Shown here: positions 9,801-17,510 of the stretch, piece after piece
Numbering within the stretch: position 1 is the first letter of the stretch
Layout: each line of letters opens with the position of its first letter
From: JBMYRH01 sp049602155
GTDB taxonomy: Bacteria; Myxococcota_A; UBA9042; PHBI01; JBMYRH01
Length of the DNA: 64,000 nt
Assembly (NCBI GenBank): GCA_049602155.1
Contig: JBMYRH010000007.1
Span: 186,001 to 250,000 of the forward strand
Reading direction: 5' to 3'
Made by a program: the position numbers and the translations under genes
The notes under the pieces: model-generated
The model's input: only the letters and a program-made list of their open reading frames with translations
Told to the model about the DNA's origin: nothing
Databases searched by the model: none

Positions 9801-12800
9801 GCATTGGAGCCGAGGTCGGTCAGGTACCAACCTGCCAGGTCAATCGGGTGCTGCCGAGGGTTGTAGACCTCAAACCACTCCCCCAAACCATCCGTCACCG
9901 CCGAGGGGTTCTGCATAATCTCGGTGATCACCACGTCGCCGGCGGCGAAGAGCTCGACCTGGCAACTCAGCGAGCATCCGTCCCCGGAGGCGAGTCCACC
10001 GTCGTCACACGCTTCTCCGTCATCCAGGACCCCGTTGCCACACCCTGCGACCGGTGTGAGCGTGCAATCCGGCTCACACCCATCACCGGCGATCAAATTG
10101 CCGTCATCACAGCCCTCGGGCCCCTCCTGGACCTCATTGCCGCAGATGACCGGCGGGGGGCACGCCGAGTTCGGGGTCCCAGGGGAGCCGAAGTCTCCAT
10201 CCCCATAGAGGCCCACCGCGGGGCACCAAGCCTCCGGCGCATCGTTCGAGATCGTGTCGTGTGCACCAGGGTCCAGCGCCAGGCTGTGTCCCTCCAGGAA
10301 GAGCCAATTCGACGCAGGGCTCACCTCATCGATGACGATGCCCTGTTGCACCAATGACACAGGCGCCAAGCCAAACTGAAGGTCCAAGCCTGGCAGCACC
10401 ACGTCAGGCACTACTCCACCGTTCAGCAGTACATTATCACTCGCGGCTAGGAGCAGCCGTTCACCGCTCTTGAGCTGCAATGGCTCGTCGTCTGGGAGGG
10501 TGTACGCCACGCCCCCGACTCGAAACACCCAGCCCCCCAGAGCCACTGGGTTGAGCGCGTACAGCTCCACCCAATCGCCCTGACCAAGCGACGCCAGGGG
10601 CCGTGAGGCGAGCTCGGCGACGACCACGCTCCCTGGCTGCAAGCTCTCAAGCTCGCATGCCGCGCTGCAGCCATCCCCAAAGAGCAAATTACCATCATCA
10701 CAGCCCTCATCGAGCTCCTGCACACCATCACCACAGAGGGCGATCTCGGGGCATGAGGGGTTCCCCTCGCCTGGGGTCCCAAAGTTCTGACCGCTCGGCC
10801 CGTAGGGCGTATCCAACAAGGCAGAGCACCACACACCCTTGAGATCGTTCTGCAGCACGTCCTCTCCGAGTGGGTCGAGGCTGAGCGTACGCCCCCCCTC
10901 AATGTTCCAGCTCGAGTCCCATGCCACTCGATCGATGCTCTGCCCATTCCACACGATCTCAATCGCGTCACCCTGGAGGGCAAAGTTCACCCCACCGAGC
11001 ACTGCGAGGGCTTGCACTCCACCATTGGCAGCGGGATCGCCGTTGCGCACTAAGAGGCCCCGGGCTCCCGGCTGAAGATACACGGGCTGACCCGACTGGA
11101 TCACGGTGTCCTCGAGCACGCCATCACGCACCCGCCAGCCGTTGAGGTTGATCGGCACTGACGTGGTGTTCAAGACCTCGAACCACTGCCCATCAGAGGG
11201 ATCGAGGCCCTCGGGGAGGATCATCACCTCGGTGATCAACACGTCCCCCGACTGCACCGACTCAATCAGGCACTCGGCGCTACAGCCATCCGCATCCTGT
11301 GTGTTGCCATCGTCACAGAACTCAAGCCCCGTGACCTCATTGTCGCCACACACAGCGTCAGGATCGGTCACAAGGCAGGTGACTTCGCAGCCATCCCCGG
11401 TCGTCAGGTTGCCGTCGTCGCACCCTTCCCCGGGATCGACGATCCCGTCGCCGCACAACGGGGGCGTGCAATCGGGGCGACAGAAACCAGGCTCGAAGCC
11501 GTTCTCTTCGCCGTCATCACAGGCCTCACCGGGTTCGATGTAGCCGTTCCCGCAGGCCGCCACAACGCAAGGGCCGTTGGCGGTCCCCGGGGTACCGAAG
11601 TCACCCGCACCAAAGATCTCAGTCGCCGCACACCACACGCCGCCGTCGTCGTTGTTGACCGCGTCCGTGAGGTTCGGCTCAAGGGCCATGGACGCTCCGA
11701 TCGGATCGGGCCAAGGCGCGGCCCCCGTCCAAGCGACACGGTCCACGGGGCCGCTGTCAGGGAGCGCCCCCTGAGGTGCGTGCAGAGCGATCACGTCTGC
11801 GCCGTTCTCGAGCAACATCGCAGCCCCGTATTCTACGTCGACGTCTACCCCCCCATTGACCGCGAGATCCGCGGAGCGCCCCAACACGGCGCGCGCCCCC
11901 GGCGGCAGCTCTAGGGAGACAGACACAGTGAAGGCGTCCTCGCCTTCATCGGTCACACGCCAGCCCGCGAGGTTCCATGTCATTGCGGAGGCGTTCACGA
12001 TCTCAAACCACTCCCCTGCCTCGTCCAATGACGCATCGGGGTTCTGCATGACCTCGGTGATGATCAAGTCTCCAGGCTGGGCGAGCGACGCCTTACACGA
12101 GGGTGAGCAGCCATCGCCGACGAAGGGGTTACCGTCATCACAGACCTCATCCCCTTCGACACTGCCGTTTCCGCAAATGGGTGGATCGCAGACGTCGCCA
12201 AGCCCATCGCCATCGGTATCGACTTGCAAAGGATCGGCGACGGCAGGGCACCCGTCGACGGCGTCCGGGACACCGTCACTGTCGAGATCCGGGCTGCTGG
12301 TGCACGTCGCCTCGCACCCATCGGCGGGGTCGAAATTGCCATCATCACAGCCCTCGGCGGGGTCGACCACACCATCCCCGCATCGCGCAGGCAAACAATC
12401 CGTTCGGCACGCACCCGGGACGGTGTCACTGTTCAAGGTGCCGTCGTCACAGCCCTCCACGGCGTCGAGGACGCCGTCACCACAGCTCGACGGAGGCTGA
12501 CACGTGACGCCACAGGCATCCCCTGCCTCGAGGTTCCCGTCATCACACCCCTCCTGGGGATCCCAGACCCCGTCACCACACGAAGAGTGCTCGCAGTCCA
12601 ACCGGCATGCACCAGGGGCCGTATCACTGTTCAGCGCGCCGTCATCGCACGCCTCTCCCTCATCGAGCACACCATTGCCACAAAGGCTCGACTGCTGACA
12701 GGTCACCTGACAGCCATCTCCGTCAAAGGTGTTGCCGTCGTCACAGGATTCACCGGTATCGGTCACACCATCGCCGCAACGAGCCAACGTGCAATCCTGC

Positions 12801-15800
12801 CGACACGCATCGGCGTCTACGTCGCTATTTGCCACCCCGTCATCACACGTTTCGGTCAAAGCGAACACCACACCATCACCGCAGACAATGCCCGGGATAC
12901 ATGGATCGTTCTCTTCCCCAGGGGACCCTCTATCACCGCCGGTCATGAGGCTCTGCTGCGCGCACCAGTTCTCTGCGAAGGCCCCCGCACCTGGGATCCA
13001 AAGCCCAGGGTTCAAAGCGAGTGAGCGCCCCCCGGTCGCGCTCGGTCCCCCCTCCTTCTCGAGGGGCACGCGGTCGATGACCACCGAGTTCCAGGTCAGC
13101 TCAATGGCATCGGGCCCGTGCACAAAGAGGAAGTCGTCGATGACGTAGTCGAGGTGGACGCCGCCGTTCGAGCTCAGGTCAGGGTTCAGCCCCAAGACGA
13201 TGACGCCCTTGGTCGGTATGAGCACAGGCTGCTCCGAGGTCACGACGTGGTTATCGAAGAGCCCATCGCTGATCACCCACCCTCGAATGTCGATATCAAC
13301 AGGGGTGAGGTTCGCCAGCTCAAACCACTGTCCATCTGCGTCGATCGCGGTCGTGGGGTTGACCATGATCTCGCTGACGATCACATCACCCGGCAGGAAG
13401 ACTTCGACTTGGCAGGTGATGCTGCAGCCGTCTCCGGGTGTCTGTCCGCCGTCGTCACAGGTCTCGCCCGGCTCGACTTCAGCATTACCGCACAAACTAA
13501 AGTCGCAGGGGTCGCCGATCTGGTCTCCATCACTGTCCAGCTGATCCGCATTCATCAAGAAAGGACAGTTATCGACCGCGTCGAAGACGGCGTCGCCGTC
13601 ACTGTCGACAGAGAGCGTGCAATCAGGCTCACAGCCGTCCCCCTCAATGCCGTTCTCATCATCACACTGCTCACCAGGCTGAATCGCACCATCACCGCAG
13701 GAGACAGTGACGCAGGCATCATTAAGCACCCCAGGGCTGCCCAGATTACCGGTAAGTCCATAGGGCTTGAGGGCGGGGCACCAGTAGACTGAATCATCAT
13801 TGGCGGTGGCGCTGTTCGCCAGCCCAGACAGCGTCCACGCGACCCCCTCGGGCGATGGCCAGCCCTCATCAAACGCCACAGAGTCCAATAGGACGTCCTG
13901 CCACCATAGCGAGAGGACCCCGTCATCGAGCGGCAGGATGTCGGCGACGGCCTGCACGCCCAAACCACCATTGTCGGCGTACACAGCGTTGAGCCCCACC
14001 ACCGCGACGTGGCCGGGGGCGACCACGGCGGTGCTCTCTGGATCGACGAGCCCCTCCGTGCCGCTCGCGTCGGTGAGCCGCAGCCCACCGAGCCCCACAG
14101 GCTCTGTGGTCGTATTGTAGAGTTCGATCCAGCGCCCAGCCTGAGGAGCTACACCGATAGGCGACGCCATCACCTCGGTCAGGACGAGAGCGCCCGCCCC
14201 GTAGCTCTCCACGCCGCAGACGGGAGAGCAGCCATCTCCGGCAAAGAGGTTGCCATCATCGCAGCTCTCATCACCCTCAATGACGATGTTCCCGCACTCC
14301 TGAACGTCGCAGGTGTCACCGATGCCGTCCTGATCTTCATCGTTCTGATTGGGGTTGAAGTCTTCGACGCAGTTGTCGACGCCATCAAAGACAGCATCAC
14401 CGTCCGAGTCTGTGCTGACACTGCAGTCGAGATCGCACCCGTCGCCGTCCTGAGTGTTGAAGTCATCACAGGCCTCCGCGGGCCCGACAACACCATCGCC
14501 GCAGTAGCTCTCTAGGCAGCTCGGGTTCGCTTCACCCGGGCTCCCTAGGCCACCAGCTCCGTAGGGCTCAAGGCCATAGCACCAGGCACTGCCATCATCA
14601 TTCGCAGCGGCCGGGGTGTCCGCTCCTAATATCGCCGGATTCAAGGCGATAGAGCCGTTGAACCCATCAGGGAAGAGCACCCCAGGATCCCACCCCACAC
14701 GATCGATCAAGGTCCCCTGCCACCGAATCTCAAGTTGACCAAAACCGGGCTTAGGCGCGAAGCCAGCGAGCGTCCCGAGCACATCGACGACGCCCCCATT
14801 GACCGCCGGATCTGCGTGCGCTGCGACCACACCGAACGCGCCCGGTGCGACCACGATCGGAGAGGCCGCCGGCAACGTCACCGACTGGCCAAAATCGTCG
14901 TGCAAACTCATGCCCGCTAAATCCACGGGCAGCGCTCCAGGATTGAAGAACTCAACCCAGACGCGATGATGCGCTGAACCGCCTGTCGCATTTGGGCGCA
15001 ACATCAGCTCGTTGATGACGACGCTGCCAGGTCCGTAGACCTCCTCAAGGCACCCTGCCGAGCAGCCATCACCGCTGTCCAAGTTACCGTCATCACAGGT
15101 CTCACTGCCCTCGGTAAGGGTGTTGCCGCAGTCCTGAAAATCGCACACGTCACCCAGACCGTCCCCATCGACGTCACTCTGGGGCGGGTTGTACTGCGCC
15201 ACGCAGTTGTCCGCGCAATCAAGCGCGCCGTCGGTGTCGGTGTCTAAGTCCACCTGACAATCGGTGCAGCCGTCACAGACCACGTCGTTGTCGTCGTCAC
15301 AGAACTCCCCAGCCTCCAGCAATCCGTTGCCGCATTGTGGCGTAGGCACGCAAGTGGGCTCACAACCATCCGCAGCGACAATATTGCCATCATCACACGC
15401 CTCACCGGGCTGCTGTACGCCATCACCGCAGAGCGCCAAGGTGCAGATCGCGTTCAACACACCGGGCGAGCCGAGATCTCCGAGACCAAAGACCTCGGTC
15501 GCGAGGCACCAAGACTCTGGTGCATCATTCGACGTCTCCGCGTCCAAGAGGACCTCACCATCCAAGCGATTGCTGCGGCCTGACACCACGGGGAAGCCCT
15601 CGTCCAGACTCAGACTGTCGACCACGACACCATCCGCGCGCTGTAGCGCTAACACCCCCGCCTCCAAGGGCACCTCAAACGCAGCCCCCCAATCCGCGAT
15701 CACCGTCGTGTCGTCGAGCCCTGTGGCTCCAGAGGCGGCGATAAGCGCAACCCCTTGCGCTGGGATGGACACGTCTTGCAGCGCCGCAGAGGCCGTGCCC

Positions 15801-16348
15801 TGCCACACCACGCTCCACCCCGCCAAGGAGACCGGCTCCTCTTGCGGATTCCAAACCTCGATCCACTGCCCTGATCCAGCGGCCGGGGCGCGCATCAATT
15901 CTGTCATGTAGAGCACATGCTGGCTCCCAGAGCCGGCGCCCGAGTCGGCCTCAACCTCCACGTCCACCACATCGCCCTCGACGTCTGGACCGAGGCTGCT
16001 GTCTGGCGTCACGTCTGTGTCTGTATCGTTCGCAGTTTCCGTGTCCGCGTCCACAGACTCAGTGTCCAACTCTGCGATGTCGGCAGGGGCCGCAATATCG
16101 CCCTGCACCGACACATCCGATGCTGCGTCCGAGGTATCGAGCGTGGCGATGTCCTCCAGGGGCCCCTGCGTATCCCCCGTGACCAAGGCGTCTGGGCCGG
16201 TCATGGCGTCAGTCGCCGGGAAGTTCACCACGTCCGAGACCTGTGCATCTCCTGGGGCGGGCGTGTCTCCGTCGGCCTCGCTGCACGCAGCTAAGAGGGC
16301 GCAGGTGACCACCAAGAAGAGGCCACACACCCAACTGCCAGGCCTCAT
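6803..16348 (-). CDS. Giant surface lipoprotein: 13 lamin-tail, ~22 DUF4215, 4 TSP3 units
   Basis: 3,181 residues. The lipoprotein signal ends ALLAAC (Cys22), followed by an Asp/Thr/Ala-rich linker to about residue 140. The rest is modular. I count 13 lamin-tail-like units, each starting with a pattern such as VVITEIMQNP and then GEWFEVYN, and most ending GSPGxxNxxC. About 22 Cys-rich DUF4215 repeats have the form CGDGxxxxGExCDDGNxxxGDGC. Four thrombospondin type 3 calcium-binding units have the form DSDGDxxxDxxDNC. LTDs cluster without DUF4215 spacers near the C-terminus. The protein should be anchored to a membrane and extend from the cell surface, rigidified by disulfides and Ca2+. No enzymatic domain is visible. 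It starts 5 nt after the TPR-PEGA gene stop. Adhesion, predation or nucleic-acid binding are possible roles; none is shown. Confidence 0.92.
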   Translation of the reverse strand: MRPGSWVCGLFLVVTCALLAACSEADGDTPAPGDAQVSDVVNFPATDAMTGPDALVTGDTQGPLEDIATLDTSDAASDVSVQGDIAAPADIAELDTESVDADTETANDTDTDVTPDSSLGPDVEGDVVDVEVEADSGAGSGSQHVLYMTELMRAPAAGSGQWIEVWNPQEEPVSLAGWSVVWQGTASAALQDVSIPAQGVALIAASGATGLDDTTVIADWGAAFEVPLEAGVLALQRADGVVVDSLSLDEGFPVVSGRSNRLDGEVLLDAETSNDAPESWCLATEVFGLGDLGSPGVLNAICTLALCGDGVQQPGEACDDGNIVAADGCEPTCVPTPQCGNGLLEAGEFCDDDNDVVCDGCTDCQVDLDTDTDGALDCADNCVAQYNPPQSDVDGDGLGDVCDFQDCGNTLTEGSETCDDGNLDSGDGCSAGCLEEVYGPGSVVINELMLRPNATGGSAHHRVWVEFFNPGALPVDLAGMSLHDDFGQSVTLPAASPIVVAPGAFGVVAAHADPAVNGGVVDVLGTLAGFAPKPGFGQLEIRWQGTLIDRVGWDPGVLFPDGFNGSIALNPAILGADTPAAANDDGSAWCYGLEPYGAGGLGSPGEANPSCLESYCGDGVVGPAEACDDFNTQDGDGCDLDCSVSTDSDGDAVFDGVDNCVEDFNPNQNDEDQDGIGDTCDVQECGNIVIEGDESCDDGNLFAGDGCSPVCGVESYGAGALVLTEVMASPIGVAPQAGRWIELYNTTTEPVGLGGLRLTDASGTEGLVDPESTAVVAPGHVAVVGLNAVYADNGGLGVQAVADILPLDDGVLSLWWQDVLLDSVAFDEGWPSPEGVAWTLSGLANSATANDDSVYWCPALKPYGLTGNLGSPGVLNDACVTVSCGDGAIQPGEQCDDENGIEGDGCEPDCTLSVDSDGDAVFDAVDNCPFLMNADQLDSDGDQIGDPCDFSLCGNAEVEPGETCDDGGQTPGDGCSITCQVEVFLPGDVIVSEIMVNPTTAIDADGQWFELANLTPVDIDIRGWVISDGLFDNHVVTSEQPVLIPTKGVIVLGLNPDLSSNGGVHLDYVIDDFLFVHGPDAIELTWNSVVIDRVPLEKEGGPSATGGRSLALNPGLWIPGAGAFAENWCAQQSLMTGGDRGSPGEENDPCIPGIVCGDGVVFALTETCDDGVANSDVDADACRQDCTLARCGDGVTDTGESCDDGNTFDGDGCQVTCQQSSLCGNGVLDEGEACDDGALNSDTAPGACRLDCEHSSCGDGVWDPQEGCDDGNLEAGDACGVTCQPPSSCGDGVLDAVEGCDDGTLNSDTVPGACRTDCLPARCGDGVVDPAEGCDDGNFDPADGCEATCTSSPDLDSDGVPDAVDGCPAVADPLQVDTDGDGLGDVCDPPICGNGSVEGDEVCDDGNPFVGDGCSPSCKASLAQPGDLIITEVMQNPDASLDEAGEWFEIVNASAMTWNLAGWRVTDEGEDAFTVSVSLELPPGARAVLGRSADLAVNGGVDVDVEYGAAMLLENGADVIALHAPQGALPDSGPVDRVAWTGAAPWPDPIGASMALEPNLTDAVNNDDGGVWCAATEIFGAGDFGTPGTANGPCVVAACGNGYIEPGEACDDGEENGFEPGFCRPDCTPPLCGDGIVDPGEGCDDGNLTTGDGCEVTCLVTDPDAVCGDNEVTGLEFCDDGNTQDADGCSAECLIESVQSGDVLITEVMILPEGLDPSDGQWFEVLNTTSVPINLNGWRVRDGVLEDTVIQSGQPVYLQPGARGLLVRNGDPAANGGVQALAVLGGVNFALQGDAIEIVWNGQSIDRVAWDSSWNIEGGRTLSLDPLGEDVLQNDLKGVWCSALLDTPYGPSGQNFGTPGEGNPSCPEIALCGDGVQELDEGCDDGNLLFGDGCSAACELESLQPGSVVVAELASRPLASLGQGDWVELYALNPVALGGWVFRVGGVAYTLPDDEPLQLKSGERLLLAASDNVLLNGGVVPDVVLPGLDLQFGLAPVSLVQQGIVIDEVSPASNWLFLEGHSLALDPGAHDTISNDAPEAWCPAVGLYGDGDFGSPGTPNSACPPPVICGNEVQEGPEGCDDGNLIAGDGCEPDCTLTPVAGCGNGVLDDGEACDDGGLASGDGCSLSCQVELFAAGDVVITEIMQNPSAVTDGLGEWFEVYNPRQHPIDLAGWYLTDLGSNAHQVNPKAPLIVAPGGYLVLGIHPDPVINGGVPVDYAYATFSLSNGADAVQLTWQGVLIDAVVYDGGESFPDPIGATMTLDPDAIDDAWNDDGALWCTGQSSFGAGDQGTPGASNDHCPGSVVCGNGVVEGDEPCDDGNMIIGDGCNPDCSVGPLYVCGNEILEANEDCDDGNASSGDGCSATCLVEAFETGDVVFTELMINPASVDDFHGEWVELLNTTEGPIDLAGWSLGDGASEVFFFDGATSLILLPGQRFVIGRDGDVAENGGVMLDYVVPQMSLKNLADTLQLTWDDVVIDRVTWDQMAGWAVPEGASFTLAEGAEDAISNDLLPSWCPATQPFGDGDLGSPGEADTACQPPAPDVGEVVFTEVRRSGPPTAPDYEFIEVYNLAPHTIGLTGLVLAASDGQETTLQGGVVLSGGFAWAAPNLPVSSLGGEAPDAVYEGFALPDAETTLTLRGEGGSVLDTLPIGADFPGLSFQAASLDPAAWAPDDNDTASLWCVAPASPGDAGGCALTDHLSAGTLVISEVRAGVDWAFEITNLTGDEASLLGVAVHVGASGAETARALITEPVVVPSGGQFVVEAQDLPGLDSYVLESESALIRLEAAHGLIVDAVALDASYPWPNEGSIALAPGALTADANDAPDAWCQSPPEAESLGSPNSVCLAIPPEGALVITEIMARSMFAVSAVSGGWVEVANVGPTELELGGLVLRDLGGDFWPIPTGTNLPSGERMVFGAVTNTQINGGADVDVKWSVFSLDPVADEVIIEVAGSVVDAVAYDQADGWPLLDGHSMSLSPTHTDISDNDAPGAWCVATSLYGDGDAGTPGAPNDVCELLVGTVIIAELMPDPINMSDAAGEYIELYNPGPVAQEIGGWRLESEDGDVAILPSPLPIDVGQRLVLGRSADLSQGGGLTPDAVYEGMTLSNTVDDVWLVHPSGLIIDAVAYDVTWPVVAGRSIELLEGSLDHLSNDVVEAWCASAAAPYALGNMGTPGESTGPCD

Positions 16349-16353
16349 CGCGG

Positions 16354-17394
16354 CTACTCGATCACTTTGCCGAAGAAGAGCCCAGAGACCACGCTGAGGG
16401 CCCCACCAAGGCCGATCAGCGACCAGCCGACTGCGGGCTTACTCGACTGAATTTCCCAGCCCTGATCGGCGGGGTAGAGAGCCTCCAACTCCGGAAGCTC
16501 AGCCTGATGGGACGCCACTAAGCCGGCCCCCACGGCGAACGCTGCGATGGCAGCGCCACCAGTCACCCAAGCCCAGACCGAGATATCCAAAGAGGCCTCT
16601 TCTGGGAACGTACATGTCACGGCCGCCGTCTCTCCGCTTGCGACAGTAAAATCCGCATCCGCGCGGGCCTCAAACCCCTTCAGACAGGTCAGCTTATGTG
16701 CCCCTGGCACAACATCTCGCAGGTTCGTCGCGTGCTGAGTCAACTCGCTCTTGCCGAGCTGGACCGCTTTGCCATCGAGGAGCAGTCGGACTTCGGTCAA
16801 CGGCATCATGGGCTCGATCGTCACTCGCCAGCGTCCAATGGGGACCGGCAAGCTCACGGAGAGCGCGACCTCCAGAGAACCGCGTATCTCCTCTTCACGC
16901 TCCACGGTAGAGCGCCCGGCGGACTCAAAGACGAACCTATGAACGCCGCGCACCAAGTCGACACGGGCAGGGAGTTGGAGGGGAGCCTCTCCATCGATGG
17001 AGACGGTTGCGTCCTCTGCATCTGCGGTCAGACGCACCGTCACAGGCTTGGCCATCTCACTGTCGATCTGCCGACGGAGGCGCTTCAACTGGCGGCGTAA
17101 CTTCCCCTTCTTCCCTTCGATCAGGCCGACCAGCTCTGCAGCCTCCTCCACCTCACCCAAATCGAGGTGACGGTTGACGATCGAGACAAGGATGGCTTGA
17201 GACGGGAAGGCCTCGTAAGCCTCCTGCAGCTTCACCATCGACTCCCGCGTGCGCCCCTCTTCGTGGAGGCGCTTGGCCTCGCCGTAGAGGACCTTCGCCT
17301 GTTCGGGATCAGGTGTCGTTGCGCGCACTTCTCCGGCAGAGAGCGTCGGAGCGCACACACATACAAGCAGGATGAGGTAGAAACGCCAGTTCAT
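16354..17394 (-). CDS. TPR-PEGA envelope protein with two C-terminal membrane segments
   Basis: 346 residues from the ATG at 17394, chosen because it begins directly with a signal sequence (NWRFYLILLVCVCAPTLSAG); an upstream ATG at 17460 would add 22 residues without a signal or ribosome site. Residues about 30-110 are a helical TPR-like segment (EQAKVLYGEAKRLHEEGRTRES). A basic helix follows, then PEGA-like beta domains (DAEDATVSIDGEAPLQLPAR and a second copy around VRLLLDGKAVQLGKSEL), and two hydrophobic segments near the C-terminus. PEGA proteins with this layout are common in Myxococcota, where the role is usually described only as envelope or surface-layer associated. The giant lipoprotein starts 5 nt downstream, so the two are almost certainly co-transcribed. 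Confidence 0.82.
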   Translation of the reverse strand: MNWRFYLILLVCVCAPTLSAGEVRATTPDPEQAKVLYGEAKRLHEEGRTRESMVKLQEAYEAFPSQAILVSIVNRHLDLGEVEEAAELVGLIEGKKGKLRRQLKRLRRQIDSEMAKPVTVRLTADAEDATVSIDGEAPLQLPARVDLVRGVHRFVFESAGRSTVEREEEIRGSLEVALSVSLPVPIGRWRVTIEPMMPLTEVRLLLDGKAVQLGKSELTQHATNLRDVVPGAHKLTCLKGFEARADADFTVASGETAAVTCTFPEEASLDISVWAWVTGGAAIAAFAVGAGLVASHQAELPELEALYPADQGWEIQSSKPAVGWSLIGLGGALSVVSGLFFGKVIE

Positions 17395-17510
17395 CGCCCG
17401 TGAAGGGTCACCGATTCGGGGGACTCTGGTCAAGCCGGGGCGGCCAGAGAAAGAAATCATAGGCCTGTATTGGGCACAAAGCGCGCCTGACCGGTCCCTA
17501 GAGGGGCTGC

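Noticed and set aside
12224..13024. Several plus-strand open frames of 130-270 codons opposite the giant lipoprotein gene
   Set aside because: They mirror the repeated CDDGN units, which read as VITAL/VGVD-like repeats antisense. They are repeat shadows.
6803..16348. Internal repeats of the giant gene as a CRISPR array or DNA satellite
   Set aside because: The repeats are conserved at protein level (CDDGN and SPG motifs), vary in length and are in frame; there are no uniform repeats with unique spacers.
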